From: Streptomyces griseus subsp. griseus
GTDB lineage: Bacteria > Actinomycetota > Actinomycetes > Streptomycetales > Streptomycetaceae
Reading direction: 5' to 3'
NCBI RefSeq assembly: GCF_000720255.1
Contig: NZ_JOJE01000001.1
Span: 62,001 to 126,000, forward strand
Length of the DNA: 64,000 nucleotides
The position numbers were made by a program, and so were the translations under genes. Shown here in pieces: positions 16,196 to 25,251 of this stretch (the first letter of the stretch is position 1; each line of letters starts with the position of its first letter). Below the pieces are notes generated by a model that saw only the letters and a program-made list of their open reading frames with translations, was not told the origin of the DNA and made no database searches.

Positions 16196-17883
16196 TCGGC
16201 CTCATTTCCGCCACCGCGGCGGGGGCGGCGGCGCGGGCCCGGCTGGCCGCGGCGTGGCCGGAGCGGACGCGCGTGTACGAGGGTCCCGTGGGGGACGCCG
16301 TACGGGCCGCGTTCGCGGAGTGCGAGCAGGTGGTGTGCTTCCTGGCCACGGGGGCGGTCGTACGGCTGATCGCGCCGCTGCTGGGCGACAAGGCGTCCGA
16401 CCCCGGGGTGGTGTGCGTCGACGAGGGCGGGCGGTTCGCCGTGTCGCTGGTCGGCGGTCACGGAGGCGGGGCGAACGAGCTCGCGCGTGAGGTCGGGGAG
16501 GTGCTGGGCGCGGAGCCGGTGGTGACCACGGCTACCGACGCGGTGGGGATCCCGGGCCTGGACACCCTCGGCCTCCCGGTGGAGGGTGACGTCGCCGGTG
16601 TGACCCGGGCCCTGCTGGACGGGGAGCCGGTCGCTCTCGACTCCGAGGTGCCGTGGCCGCTGGCGCCGGTGCCGTTCGTGGCGGAGGGGCCCTCCCGCGT
16701 GCGGCTGACCGACCGGGCCGTGGAGCCCGGTCCTGGTGAGGTGCTGCTGCGCCCGCCCTCCCTCGTCGTCGGTGTCGGCGCCTCCAGGGGCGCTCCGGTC
16801 GACGAGGTGCTGGAGCTGATCCACGGCGCACTGAAGGACGCGGGACTGTCCGCCCGTAGCGTCGCCGAACTCGTCACGGTGGAAGCCAAGGCCGGGGAAG
16901 CGGGGATCGTGGAGGCGGCCGTGCGGCTCGGGGTTCCGCTGGTGACCTACTCGGCCGAGGAGTTGGCCGGGGTCGAGGTGCCCCATCCCTCCGACGCTCC
17001 TCTCGCCGCCGTGGGGACGCCGTCCGTCGCCGAGGCCGCTGCCCTCGTGCGCGGGGGCGAACTCCTCGTCCCGAAGCGGAAGTCGACGCGTGCGGACGGG
17101 CGGCCCGCGATGGCGACCTGTGCGGTCGTGCGGCGGCCCGCGCGGGGGCGGCTCGCGGTGGTGGGGCTCGGGCCCGGCGCCCGGGACCTGCTGACACCCC
17201 GGGCGAAGGCGGAGCTGCGGCGGGCCTCCGTACTCGTCGGCCTTGACCAGTACGTGGACCAGATCCGTGATCTGCTGCGGCCCGGTACCAGGATCCTGGA
17301 GTCGGGACTCGGGGCGGAGGAGGAGCGGGCACGTACGGCTGTCGCCGAGGCGAAGAAGGGCCAGGCAGTGGCCCTGATCGGCAGCGGGGACGCGGGCGTG
17401 TACGCGATGGCCTCGCCCGCGCTGGCCGAGGCGTCCGACGACATCGACGTGGTCGGGGTGCCCGGCGTCACCGCGGCGCTCGCGGCGGCCGCGATCCTGG
17501 GTGCGCCGCTCGGGCACGACCATGTGTCGATCAGCCTCTCCGACCTGCACACGCCGTGGGAGGTCATCGAGCGGCGGGTGCGGGCGGCGGCCGAGGCGGA
17601 CATCGTGGTCACGTTCTACAACCCCCGTTCCCGGGGCCGGGACTGGCAGCTGCCGAAGGCGCTGGCGATCCTCGCGGGGCACCGGGAGCCGACGACGCCC
17701 GTGGGTGTCGTACGGAACGCGTCGCGGCCGGACGGGACCGCCCGGGTGACGACCCTCACGGACCTGGATCCGGCGACGGTGGACATGATGACGGTCGTGA
17801 CCGTGGGCAACACGGCGACCCGGGACATCGCGGGGCGCATGGTGACGCCGCGCGGCTACCGCTGGCAGGAGGAGACCAAGTGA
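16192..17883 (+). CDS. cobJ: CbiG-CobJ fusion: cobalt-precorrin-5A hydrolase / precorrin-3B C17-methyltransferase
   Basis: A 563-residue fusion. Residues 1-310 resemble CbiG: an N-terminal domain with CFLATGAVVRLIAPLLGDK and a C-terminal domain with VGVGASRGAPVDEVL and VPLVTYSAEELAGVEV. CbiG opens the delta-lactone and releases C20 as acetaldehyde in the anaerobic pathway. Residues about 318-563 are CobJ/CbiH: LAVVGLGPGARDLLTPRA, GSGDAGVYAMASP, and VTFYNPRSRGRDWQL. It starts with GTG at 16192 (GTGA overlap) and ends overlapping cobH. The presence of the CbiG domain matters for deciding how ring contraction occurs. Confidence 0.93.
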   Translation: MIGLISATAAGAAARARLAAAWPERTRVYEGPVGDAVRAAFAECEQVVCFLATGAVVRLIAPLLGDKASDPGVVCVDEGGRFAVSLVGGHGGGANELAREVGEVLGAEPVVTTATDAVGIPGLDTLGLPVEGDVAGVTRALLDGEPVALDSEVPWPLAPVPFVAEGPSRVRLTDRAVEPGPGEVLLRPPSLVVGVGASRGAPVDEVLELIHGALKDAGLSARSVAELVTVEAKAGEAGIVEAAVRLGVPLVTYSAEELAGVEVPHPSDAPLAAVGTPSVAEAAALVRGGELLVPKRKSTRADGRPAMATCAVVRRPARGRLAVVGLGPGARDLLTPRAKAELRRASVLVGLDQYVDQIRDLLRPGTRILESGLGAEEERARTAVAEAKKGQAVALIGSGDAGVYAMASPALAEASDDIDVVGVPGVTAALAAAAILGAPLGHDHVSISLSDLHTPWEVIERRVRAAAEADIVVTFYNPRSRGRDWQLPKALAILAGHREPTTPVGVVRNASRPDGTARVTTLTDLDPATVDMMTVVTVGNTATRDIAGRMVTPRGYRWQEETK

Positions 17884-18476
17884 CCCAGGCGGCCCGTGTG
17901 GTCCACCCCATCGAGCAGGAGTCCTTCCGGCGGCTGCGCGCCCGCCTGGACACCTCGCACTTCCCGCCGCTGACCCGGGCCGTGGTGGAGCGGGTCATCC
18001 ACTCCGCCGCCGACCTGGAGTACGCGAGCGATCTCGTCATGGACGAGGGCGACCTGGAGAAGGCGCATGCCGCGCTGCACGCCGGGGCGCCCGTCGTCGT
18101 GGACGTGGAGATGGTCGCGGCCGGGATCACCCGGCGGGAGACCGTCTGCCGGCTCAAGGAGGCCACCGCGGGTCCTGGGCTGACCCGCTCCGCGCATGCC
18201 GTCCGGCTGGCCTACGAGCAGGTCGGGCCGGGGGCGCTGTGGGTGATCGGCTGTGCGCCGACCGCCCTGGAGGAGCTGCTGACGCTGGACGCCTCCCCCG
18301 CGCTCGTCATCGGTCTGCCCGTCGGTTTCGTCGGCGCGGCCGAGTCCAAGGCCGCGTTGCGCGAGAGCGGGCTGCCCGCCGTGAGCAACGTGTCCGAGAA
18401 GGGCGGTTCGGCCGTGGCCGCGGCCGCGCTCAACGCCCTGCTGTACCACCCCGTTTCGCTTGAGGAGAACTCGTGA
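17880..18476 (+). CDS. cobH: precorrin-8X methylmutase CobH
   Basis: A 198-residue CobH/CbiC family protein that moves the C11 methyl to C12 to give hydrogenobyrinate. Visible blocks are VERVIHSAADLEYASDL, VVDVEMVAAGITRR and the ending GLPVGFVGAAESKAAL. The family's active-site His sits in the VIHSAAD segment near residue 39. Start is GTG 17880, overlapping the previous stop as GTGA; the stop is again shared with the downstream GTG. Confidence 0.95.
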   Translation: MTQAARVVHPIEQESFRRLRARLDTSHFPPLTRAVVERVIHSAADLEYASDLVMDEGDLEKAHAALHAGAPVVVDVEMVAAGITRRETVCRLKEATAGPGLTRSAHAVRLAYEQVGPGALWVIGCAPTALEELLTLDASPALVIGLPVGFVGAAESKAALRESGLPAVSNVSEKGGSAVAAAALNALLYHPVSLEENS

Positions 18477-19405
18477 CCACCCCGCCGCCCGCCCTGCTCA
18501 TCGCCGGCCACGGCACCCGGGACGACGCCGGAGCCGAGGCGTTCCGCGACTTCGTGCGGGAGCTGGGACGCCGCCACCCCGACCTGCCCGTCGCGGGCGG
18601 CTTCATCGAGCTGTCCCCGCCGCCGCTGGGCGACGCGGTGACCGAACTGGTGGAGCGAGGGGTACGCCGTTTCGCCGCCGTTCCGCTGATGCTGGTGGCC
18701 GCCGGGCACGCCAAGGGCGACATCCCCGCGGCGCTGGCCCGGGAGAAGGAGCGGCACCCCGGGATCACCTACACCTACGGGCGTCCGCTGGGCCCGCACC
18801 CGGCGCTGCTGAGCGTCCTGGAGCGGCGCCTCGACGAGGCCCTGGGATCCGAGGAGCGCACGCCCGGGGACCGCTCGGACGTGACCGTGCTGCTCGTCGG
18901 CCGCGGCTCCACCGACCCCGACGCCAACGCCGAGGTGTTCAAGGCGGCGCGGCTGCTGTGGGAGGGGCGCGGGTACGCGGGCGTGGAGACGGCGTTCGTG
19001 TCGCTGGCGGCGCCGGACGTGCCGAGCGGTCTGGACCGGTGCGTGCGGCTGGGCGCCAAGCGGATCGTGGTCCTGCCGTACTTCCTGTTCACGGGCATCC
19101 TGCCGGACCGGGTGCGGCAGCAGACGGAGGGCTGGGCGGCCGCTCACCCGGAGGTCGAGGTGCGGTCGGCGGACGTCATCGGTCCCGAGCCGGAGCTGCT
19201 GGACCTGGTGATGGAACGGTACGAGGAGGCGGTCAAGGGCGACCTGCGGATGAACTGCGACTCGTGCGTGTACCGCATCGCCCTGCCCGGGTTCGAGGAC
19301 AAGGTCGGGATGCCGCAGCAGCCGCACTTCCACCCGGACGACGACGGGCACGACCACGGGCATCATCACCACCACGGAGGGCACGCGCACTCCCATGCAC
19401 ACTGA
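18473..19405 (+). CDS. CbiX/SirB-type sirohydrochlorin chelatase with CxxC and His-rich tail
   Basis: A 310-residue protein with two CbiX repeats. His13 in LLIAGHGTRDD and His79 in LVAAGHAKGDIP are the expected metal-insertion residues of the N-terminal half. After residue 250 it has RMNCDSCVYRIALPGFEDK (Cys262, Cys265), resembling the Cys pair that binds an Fe-S cluster in long CbiX proteins. It ends in a His/Asp/Gly tail (about 283-310) likely to bind metal. It could insert cobalt into sirohydrochlorin (early pathway) or iron for siroheme; the operon context favours cobalt but CobN is also present. GTG start is coupled to cobH; the end overlaps cobC by 11 nt. Confidence 0.88.
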   Translation: MTTPPPALLIAGHGTRDDAGAEAFRDFVRELGRRHPDLPVAGGFIELSPPPLGDAVTELVERGVRRFAAVPLMLVAAGHAKGDIPAALAREKERHPGITYTYGRPLGPHPALLSVLERRLDEALGSEERTPGDRSDVTVLLVGRGSTDPDANAEVFKAARLLWEGRGYAGVETAFVSLAAPDVPSGLDRCVRLGAKRIVVLPYFLFTGILPDRVRQQTEGWAAAHPEVEVRSADVIGPEPELLDLVMERYEEAVKGDLRMNCDSCVYRIALPGFEDKVGMPQQPHFHPDDDGHDHGHHHHHGGHAHSHAH

Positions 19406-20456
19406 CGGGCACGATCTGCGCCACCACGGCGACGCCGAGGTCCGAGACGACGGCTCGGCCCTCGTCGACCTCGCCGTGAACGTCCGCGCGGACACCCCGC
19501 CGGAGTGGCTGCGCACACACATCGCCGGTTCGCTGACGGCTCTCGCGGCCTACCCCGACGGGCGGGCCGCGCGGGCGGCGGTGGCGGCGCGGCACGGGCT
19601 CCCGGTGGAGCGGGTGCTGCTGACGGCGGGCGCGGCGGAGGCGTTCGTGCTGCTGGCACGGGCGTCGAAAGTGCGCCGGCCGGTCGTGGTGCACCCGCAG
19701 TTCACGGAGCCGGAGGCGGCCCTGCGGGACGCGGGTCACGCGGTCGACCGGGTCCTGCTGCGCGAGGAGGACGGCTTCCGGCTGGACCCGGCGGCGGTCC
19801 CGGAGGACGCCGACCTGGTGGTGATCGGCAACCCGACGAACCCGACGTCGGTGCTGCACCCGGCCGCGTCCCTCGCCGAACTCGCCCGCCCCTGGCGGAC
19901 CCTGGTGGTCGACGAGGCGTTCATGGACGCCGTGCCGGGTGAGCGGGAGGCGCTGGCCGGGCGGACGGACGTGCCCGGCCTCGTCGTGCTGCGCAGCCTC
20001 ACCAAGACGTGGGGTCTGGCCGGGCTGCGCATCGGCTACGTCCTGGCCGACCCCGAGACGATCACTGAACTGGAGCGGGCCCAGCCGCTGTGGCCGGTGT
20101 CCACGCCGGCGCTGGCCGCGGCGGAGGCGTGCGTGTCCCCGCGGGCGCTGGCGGAGGCGGCCCACGCGGCCCATCGCCTCGCCGCCGACCGGGCCCATCT
20201 CGTCGCCGGGCTCGAGGAGTTCGCGTCGGACGGCGTCCGGGTGGCCGAGCCCGCCGAGGGCCCCTTCGTCCTCGTACGGCTGCCCCGCGCCGCCACCGTC
20301 CGCCGCCACCTCCGTACCCTGGGTTTCGCGGTCCGGCGCGGGGACACCTTCCCCGGCCTGGGCGAGGAGTGGCTGCGGCTCGCGGTACGGGACCGCCAGA
20401 CGGTGAACCAATTCCTGCAGGCCCTGGACCAGGCGCTCGCACTCGCCTCGGACTGA
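19395..20456 (+). CDS. cobC: CobC-type PLP aminotransferase / threonine-phosphate decarboxylase
   Basis: A 353-residue fold-type I PLP enzyme related to CobC/CobD(Salmonella) and histidinol-phosphate aminotransferase. The PLP lysine is Lys204 in SLTKTWGLAGLRIGY; GNPTNPTSV and VVDEAFMD are the other cofactor blocks. In the pathway such enzymes make aminopropanol phosphate from threonine phosphate. The start lies within the His-rich tail codons of the upstream gene (11-nt overlap), and the first residues are themselves His-rich. It is the last gene of the cobalamin run. Confidence 0.9.
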   Translation: MHTDGHDLRHHGDAEVRDDGSALVDLAVNVRADTPPEWLRTHIAGSLTALAAYPDGRAARAAVAARHGLPVERVLLTAGAAEAFVLLARASKVRRPVVVHPQFTEPEAALRDAGHAVDRVLLREEDGFRLDPAAVPEDADLVVIGNPTNPTSVLHPAASLAELARPWRTLVVDEAFMDAVPGEREALAGRTDVPGLVVLRSLTKTWGLAGLRIGYVLADPETITELERAQPLWPVSTPALAAAEACVSPRALAEAAHAAHRLAADRAHLVAGLEEFASDGVRVAEPAEGPFVLVRLPRAATVRRHLRTLGFAVRRGDTFPGLGEEWLRLAVRDRQTVNQFLQALDQALALASD

Positions 20457-20461
20457 GCGGT

Positions 20462-22381
20462 TCAGGAGGGCGGCACGGCCTCCGTCGTGCCGTCCGGGAA
20501 ACGGATCCGCACCGTTCCGTCGGCCGCCACCCGGGCGCTCGCACCCGCCCGCGGGACCTCCGGGTCCGCGCTGAGCAGCACCAGCGTGACCAACAGGCCC
20601 GCGCCACCCGTACGTTGCAGCACGGGCGTCGCCGAGTGGTGACCCACGGCGTTGGCGGCGACGCCCGGGACGACCCGGCCCTCGGCGTCACCCCAGCCGT
20701 ACAGACCGATGAGCGCGCTGGTCAGACCATCCGCGCGGCGGGCCACGGCCAGCGCCGGGCCGGTCTCCCCCACCGGCGGCACATTGTCGTCGGCGACGGC
20801 CCAGCCGCCCTCGCGCACGGGAGTGCCGGAGGGCGCGTCGAGACGGTGCACCCGCGCCTCCCACGGCCCGTGCACCACGCTCACCGTCTCGACGCGGTAC
20901 CCCTCGCCGGTGTCGCCCGGCATCCGCGCCCGGTGCCAGGATGCGGCCCGCCGGCCCTCCGCGCCCAGCGGATGAATACGCCCGCGCCGGGACGGGGAGC
21001 CGTCGGGCGCGAGCAGGGCGATGTGGTTGTCGGGCCCCGTCTCCGCCTCTTTCGCCGGAGTCTCGGGAGCGGTCGCGCTGGAGTAGGCGAACCGGGCGTA
21101 GTGCGGGCTGTCCTCTGCTGTCGTGGGCACGGGCGGAAGCCGGTCGCTGCCGTGGTTGACGAGCCGTACGATCCCGTCGGCGGCGGTGGAGTGCAGCAGC
21201 CAGCCCGGGGCGGGCAGAGCCAGGCGGACGTCGGCCGTGTCGACCGGCGCGCTCTCCTCACGTGCCGTCCACACCGGGTGGTCCTCGGGCAGCAGCAGCC
21301 CCAGGAACGCCTTGCTCGCCCAGTAGGGGGAGGCCGGCCCGGAGTAGCGCTGGGTGACGGGCGGGAAGGGCCGGTACCAGCCGAGGCTGAGCAGCCCCCG
21401 CTCGTCGGGTGCGCCACGCTCGGCGAAGTGCTTCAGGGCACCCGAGGCGAGGCGCCGGGTACGGCCCGGCGGTAAGGGGGTCGCGTCCGCGAGGGCGCCC
21501 GCCCAGAGCGGTGCCGTGGTCGCGAAGCGGTAGGTCAGCGAGCGGCCCTGGTGGACCGGGGCGCCGTCGGAGCCGAAGAAGTGCTGATGGACGCCGAGGA
21601 ACTCCCGCAGCCGCGCGCGGTGCCGGACGACGGTGTCCGGGTCGGCCCGCTCCCCCGCGATCCGGGCCCACAGCACCGGATACAGGTGCAGCGCCCAGGC
21701 GTTGTAGTAGTCGAACTTCTTGCCGTCGCCGTCGGTGTACCAGCCGCCGCCCCGGTACCAGTCGTCGAGCCGCCCCAGCCCCGCCTCGATCTCGGCACGG
21801 CGGTACGGGGCGCCCACCGAGGCCAGGAACTCCTCCGTGACGACCTGGAACAGCCGCCAGTTCGAGTCGTTCACGTCCGCCCCGACGAACCCGCCGAGCC
21901 AGTCGGCGACCCTGGCACGGACCCCGTCGTCCAGGTGGTCCCACAACCACGCGCGGGACTCGTGCAGGGCGATCGCGATGGACGCGGCCTCCACCATGGG
22001 CTGGGCGCGGTCGGTGATGGGTGGCCAGCGCTCGTCACCGTGCGGATCGGTCCCGGCGGCGAGTCCGGTGGCGTACCGCTCGATGAGCTCGGGCCCGACC
22101 CGTCCGCCCGATCCGGCGATCCGGAAGGCGGCGAGCAGGAACGAGCGCGCGAAGCCCTCCAGGCCGTCCGACCAAGGGCCGGAGTGACTGGGGGGACCGG
22201 GCAGCCGGTACTGGGCGAATCCGGGCGAGGCATGGGGCAGCAGCCCGTCGAGAAGACGGTCGGCGATGGCCTCCCAGTGGACACGGGTCCACCCGGTCAC
22301 GGGCGAGAGCAGCAGGTCGGCCAGGGGCAGATCGGGAAAGTGCGTCGGACCGTCGGGAAGCGACACATACGGCGCGGTCAT
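20462..22381 (-). CDS. DUF2264 family protein
   Basis: A 639-residue cytosolic protein matching DUF2264 (PF10022-type): SPYWASKAFLGLLLPEDHPVW, WYTDGDGKKFDYYNAWALH and DVNDSNWRLFQVV are recognisable. No signal peptide. The N-terminal half looks like an (alpha/alpha) barrel, the C-terminal part a beta domain, reminiscent of carbohydrate-active folds, but no catalytic function is established to my knowledge. I chose the ATG at 22381 because GGAGGG lies 9 nt upstream; the open frame extends to 22510 through repeat DNA. It is the last gene of a sugar ABC transporter operon, so processing of an imported oligosaccharide is likely. Confidence 0.88.
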   Translation of the reverse strand: MTAPYVSLPDGPTHFPDLPLADLLLSPVTGWTRVHWEAIADRLLDGLLPHASPGFAQYRLPGPPSHSGPWSDGLEGFARSFLLAAFRIAGSGGRVGPELIERYATGLAAGTDPHGDERWPPITDRAQPMVEAASIAIALHESRAWLWDHLDDGVRARVADWLGGFVGADVNDSNWRLFQVVTEEFLASVGAPYRRAEIEAGLGRLDDWYRGGGWYTDGDGKKFDYYNAWALHLYPVLWARIAGERADPDTVVRHRARLREFLGVHQHFFGSDGAPVHQGRSLTYRFATTAPLWAGALADATPLPPGRTRRLASGALKHFAERGAPDERGLLSLGWYRPFPPVTQRYSGPASPYWASKAFLGLLLPEDHPVWTAREESAPVDTADVRLALPAPGWLLHSTAADGIVRLVNHGSDRLPPVPTTAEDSPHYARFAYSSATAPETPAKEAETGPDNHIALLAPDGSPSRRGRIHPLGAEGRRAASWHRARMPGDTGEGYRVETVSVVHGPWEARVHRLDAPSGTPVREGGWAVADDNVPPVGETGPALAVARRADGLTSALIGLYGWGDAEGRVVPGVAANAVGHHSATPVLQRTGGAGLLVTLVLLSADPEVPRAGASARVAADGTVRIRFPDGTTEAVPPS

Positions 22382-22415
22382 GCGGGGTGAGCCCTCCATC
22401 TCGGTCAGGTGACGA

Positions 22416-22468
22416 GCGCCCCGGAGGGGCGCGGGGAACTGCGCGACGAGCCACGAACCACCCGCACC
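22416..22468. repeat. dispersed Streptomyces intergenic repeat with hairpin, copy 1
   Basis: GCGCCCC-GGA-GGGGCGC (22416-22432) forms a perfect stem, followed by CGGGGAACTGCGCGACGAG and a CCAC segment. I recognise this as a very common intergenic sequence in Streptomyces genomes. It lies between lacI and the DUF2264 gene and could attenuate or stabilise the operon mRNA. Confidence 0.7.
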
Positions 22469-22469
22469 C

Positions 22470-23531
22470 TCACGACGACCCACCCGGCGAAGAAACACTC
22501 CGCCGCACAACGATGTGGGTGCCCAGCAGATGATGTGTCCCGGCCGCCCGCTCGGGATCCCGCAGAGCGATCCGCACGGCCGCCCGCCCGAGCTCCTCCG
22601 CGGGCGTCCGGACCGTCGTCAACGGCGGATCGAAGTCCTCGGCCAACGGAATGTCGTTGTACCCCACCACCGACACGTCCTCAGGGACACGCAACCCCGC
22701 TTCGGCGATCGCCCTCAGCGCACCCGCGGCCACCATGTCGTCACCCGCCACCACCGCCGTGAAGTCCCGCGGCCCCTTGAGGAGTTCGCCCATCGCCCGC
22801 AGCCCCGCCGCCCGCCCCAGCCCGCAGTCCACGACATGCGCGGCCTCATCCTCGAGCCCGTGCTCGGCGAGAGCCGCCCGGTACCCGGCCACACGCGCGT
22901 CCAGAGCCGTGTTGCCCGGCAGCGCACCCAGGAAGACGATCCGGCGATGACCGGCGGACAGCAGGTGCGCGGTGATGGCCTTCGCCCCCGCCTCATTGTC
23001 GAACTCGACGACCAGTGCGGGTACGTCAGGACCCGGCGCCGGCCGCCCGCACAGCACCAGACGGCCCCCGGACGCGTCCAGCGCCTGCGCGTAGCGGGCC
23101 ACGCGCGAGCGATACGCGTCGTCCTCGACGACCCCGCCGACCAGGATCACCAGCCGCGCCCCCTCCTCCCGCATGAGCTGTACGAACTCCATCTCGCGCT
23201 GCGGGTCCCCGCCCGTCGCGCCGACCACGCAGAGCCAGCCGCGGTCGGCGGCCTCCGCCTCGACGCCCTCGGCGACCTGGGCGTAGAAGGGGCTGGTGAC
23301 CTGGCGGACGACGACCGCGGCCATCTTGCGGCCCCCGCCCACCAGCGCACGGGCATGCGCGTTGGCGACGTAGTCGAGGTCACGCGCGGCACGCAGTACC
23401 CGGGCCCGGGTCGCGGCGGGCACCGGATGGTTGCCGCTGAGCGCGCGTGACGCCGTGGCCATCGACACGCCCGCCCGCTCGGCGACCTCGCGGATCGTGA
23501 CCCGTCCCTTGCCTGTCATGCCGTTCCCCAT
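22470..23531 (-). CDS. LacI-family transcriptional regulator
   Basis: A 353-residue repressor-type regulator. The N-terminal HTH reads VTIREVAERAGVSMATASRAL (first 20 given in part), followed by the hinge helix around ANAHARALVGGGRK. The remainder is a periplasmic-binding-protein-like sensor domain ending at VGYNDIPLAEDFDPPLTTVR. Starts at 23531 (MGNGMTGK) or 23519 (MTGK) are both possible; neither has a clear ribosome site. It lies 31 bp after the solute-binding protein on the same strand, so it is probably autoregulated with the transporter, acting at the LacI-type operators near 27014 and 27147. Confidence 0.93.
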   Translation of the reverse strand: MGNGMTGKGRVTIREVAERAGVSMATASRALSGNHPVPAATRARVLRAARDLDYVANAHARALVGGGRKMAAVVVRQVTSPFYAQVAEGVEAEAADRGWLCVVGATGGDPQREMEFVQLMREEGARLVILVGGVVEDDAYRSRVARYAQALDASGGRLVLCGRPAPGPDVPALVVEFDNEAGAKAITAHLLSAGHRRIVFLGALPGNTALDARVAGYRAALAEHGLEDEAAHVVDCGLGRAAGLRAMGELLKGPRDFTAVVAGDDMVAAGALRAIAEAGLRVPEDVSVVGYNDIPLAEDFDPPLTTVRTPAEELGRAAVRIALRDPERAAGTHHLLGTHIVVRRSVSSPGGSS

Positions 23532-23562
23532 CCCCCGCGTATCCGGCTCCGCCGGCGGAGCG

Positions 23563-25212
23563 TCACGTGTTGGCCGCGAAGTCCTTCGCGAACTCCTCGG
23601 CCATTCTGTCGCCGCCACGGGCCCGCCACTTCTTCACCGCCGCGTCCCATTCCGAGAGCGACTGCCGCCCGGCCACGATCCCGGTGACGGTGTCGTCGAG
23701 GAGCGCCTTGAGGGTGGTGCCCTGGGCGTTCTTCGTGCGGGACTGAAGTCCGTAGGAGGCGTTGCGGATCGCGCGCGGGACCGTCTTCAGCTGCCAGGCG
23801 TGCAGGGCCCGTACGGCGTCGGGCATACCGGGGACGAACAGCACCTGGGGGCCTTCGGCGAGGTACTTCAGCGGCAGGTTGGTGTTGTTCTCGACCTCGC
23901 CCAGCTCGGTGGGCTGGGGTGAGCCGTCCTTGGCGCGGGTGAAGTGGGTGCCCTCGACGCCGTAGTGGACGAGTTCCCACTCCTGGCTGCCGAAGGGGGC
24001 GGCGAGGTAGTCCAACACGCGGAGGAGCAGTTGGATGCGTTCCTTCTTCGCCTTCTTCAGCACGGTGTAGCCGAAGGAGCGGCGGGCGGCGACGATGCCG
24101 CCGGGCTCGCCGTCGACGCTGTAGGGGAGCGCGGCGGCCGGGGTCAGCTTGCCGCGGGACTCGCGGTACTTGGGGAGGTAAGCGCCGAAGCCGTCCTGCA
24201 TGGAGCCGACCGTGCCGTTGTAGTAGAGCGTGGTCAGGTCGATCTGGGAGATGGACGTGGCGTCGGGGTGGTAGCTGCCGTTCTTGCGCAGCTCGGCCTG
24301 GAAGGCGATGGAGGCCTTGAAGCGTTCGTCGGCCCAGGCCGGCTGGAAGGTGCCGTTCTCGGCGACGGCCCACTCCTGGGGCGCGTTGTGGGCGGCGGAG
24401 TGCACGGCGTTGCCGAAGAGGGAGCCGTTGGCGGCGCCGAGTGCGTACCGCTTGCCGCCGGTCGCCCGTTTGGCCACGGCGGCGAAGTCGGTCGAGGTCC
24501 AGCCCTCCCTCATGCCCGCGTCGGTGAACACGCCCTGGTTGAGCCAGAGGGTGGAGCCCGGCAGCGGGCGTTCCAGCGGGATGCCGTAGATACGGCCGCC
24601 GATGCGGCCCATGTCCTTCCAGGCGTGGGTGGGGATGTTGGCCAGGTTGGGGTGGTCGGCGATCGCCTCGCCCGAGAGGTACGGCGTGAGGTCCTCGGCC
24701 CGCCGCTGCACGAACTCGGCCTCGCGGGGCAGGACGAAGCCGGAGAAGAGATTGATGACGTCGGGGAGGGCGTCGGGGTCGGCGGCCATGACCGTGGCCA
24801 TCTTCTTCTGGTAGTCGGCCTGGGAGACGATCGTGTACTCGATCTTCACGCCGAGGGCCTTCTCGACGGCGGCCCAGAACCGGTTGGCGGAGGCGGGCTT
24901 GGGCGGGGTGCCGAAGGAGACCGTCATGACCTTGATGGTGGAGCCGTCGCCGGGGGTGCGGGAGACGGACTTCGCCAGGTCGGCGGGGTAGGAGGTGTAG
25001 CCGGCCTGGACGCCGGCGTCGGTGGGGGCGAGGTCGGGCTTCGGGCCGGCGGCGGGCTTGTAGACGGGCCAGGGGGCGAGTTTCTTGCCGGCGTTGGAGA
25101 CGTCGTGGTCGCCGGATTCCGTGGAGCAGGCGGTCAGCAGGGCGGGAGCGGAGACGGCGGCGCCACCTGCGGCGACGGAGCGCAGCAGGGTACGTCGGGA
25201 CATGCTGGGCAT
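23563..25212 (-). CDS. LplA-like extracellular sugar-binding lipoprotein
   Basis: A 549-residue ABC solute-binding protein. The N-terminus SRRTLLRS is Tat-like and LLTAC is a lipobox, so the mature protein is probably exported folded and lipid-anchored. Length and the DPDALPDVINLFSG segment fit the large LplA/YtcQ-type oligosaccharide-binding proteins associated with LplB/LplC permeases. A second ATG nine bases downstream is an alternative start. It follows the second permease by 39 bp and would define substrate choice, probably a plant cell-wall oligosaccharide; that substrate is inferred. Confidence 0.9.
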   Translation of the reverse strand: MPSMSRRTLLRSVAAGGAAVSAPALLTACSTESGDHDVSNAGKKLAPWPVYKPAAGPKPDLAPTDAGVQAGYTSYPADLAKSVSRTPGDGSTIKVMTVSFGTPPKPASANRFWAAVEKALGVKIEYTIVSQADYQKKMATVMAADPDALPDVINLFSGFVLPREAEFVQRRAEDLTPYLSGEAIADHPNLANIPTHAWKDMGRIGGRIYGIPLERPLPGSTLWLNQGVFTDAGMREGWTSTDFAAVAKRATGGKRYALGAANGSLFGNAVHSAAHNAPQEWAVAENGTFQPAWADERFKASIAFQAELRKNGSYHPDATSISQIDLTTLYYNGTVGSMQDGFGAYLPKYRESRGKLTPAAALPYSVDGEPGGIVAARRSFGYTVLKKAKKERIQLLLRVLDYLAAPFGSQEWELVHYGVEGTHFTRAKDGSPQPTELGEVENNTNLPLKYLAEGPQVLFVPGMPDAVRALHAWQLKTVPRAIRNASYGLQSRTKNAQGTTLKALLDDTVTGIVAGRQSLSEWDAAVKKWRARGGDRMAEEFAKDFAANT

Positions 25213-25251
25213 GAGCGAACGACCTTTCTGAGCACAGCTCTTGTTGGAAAG

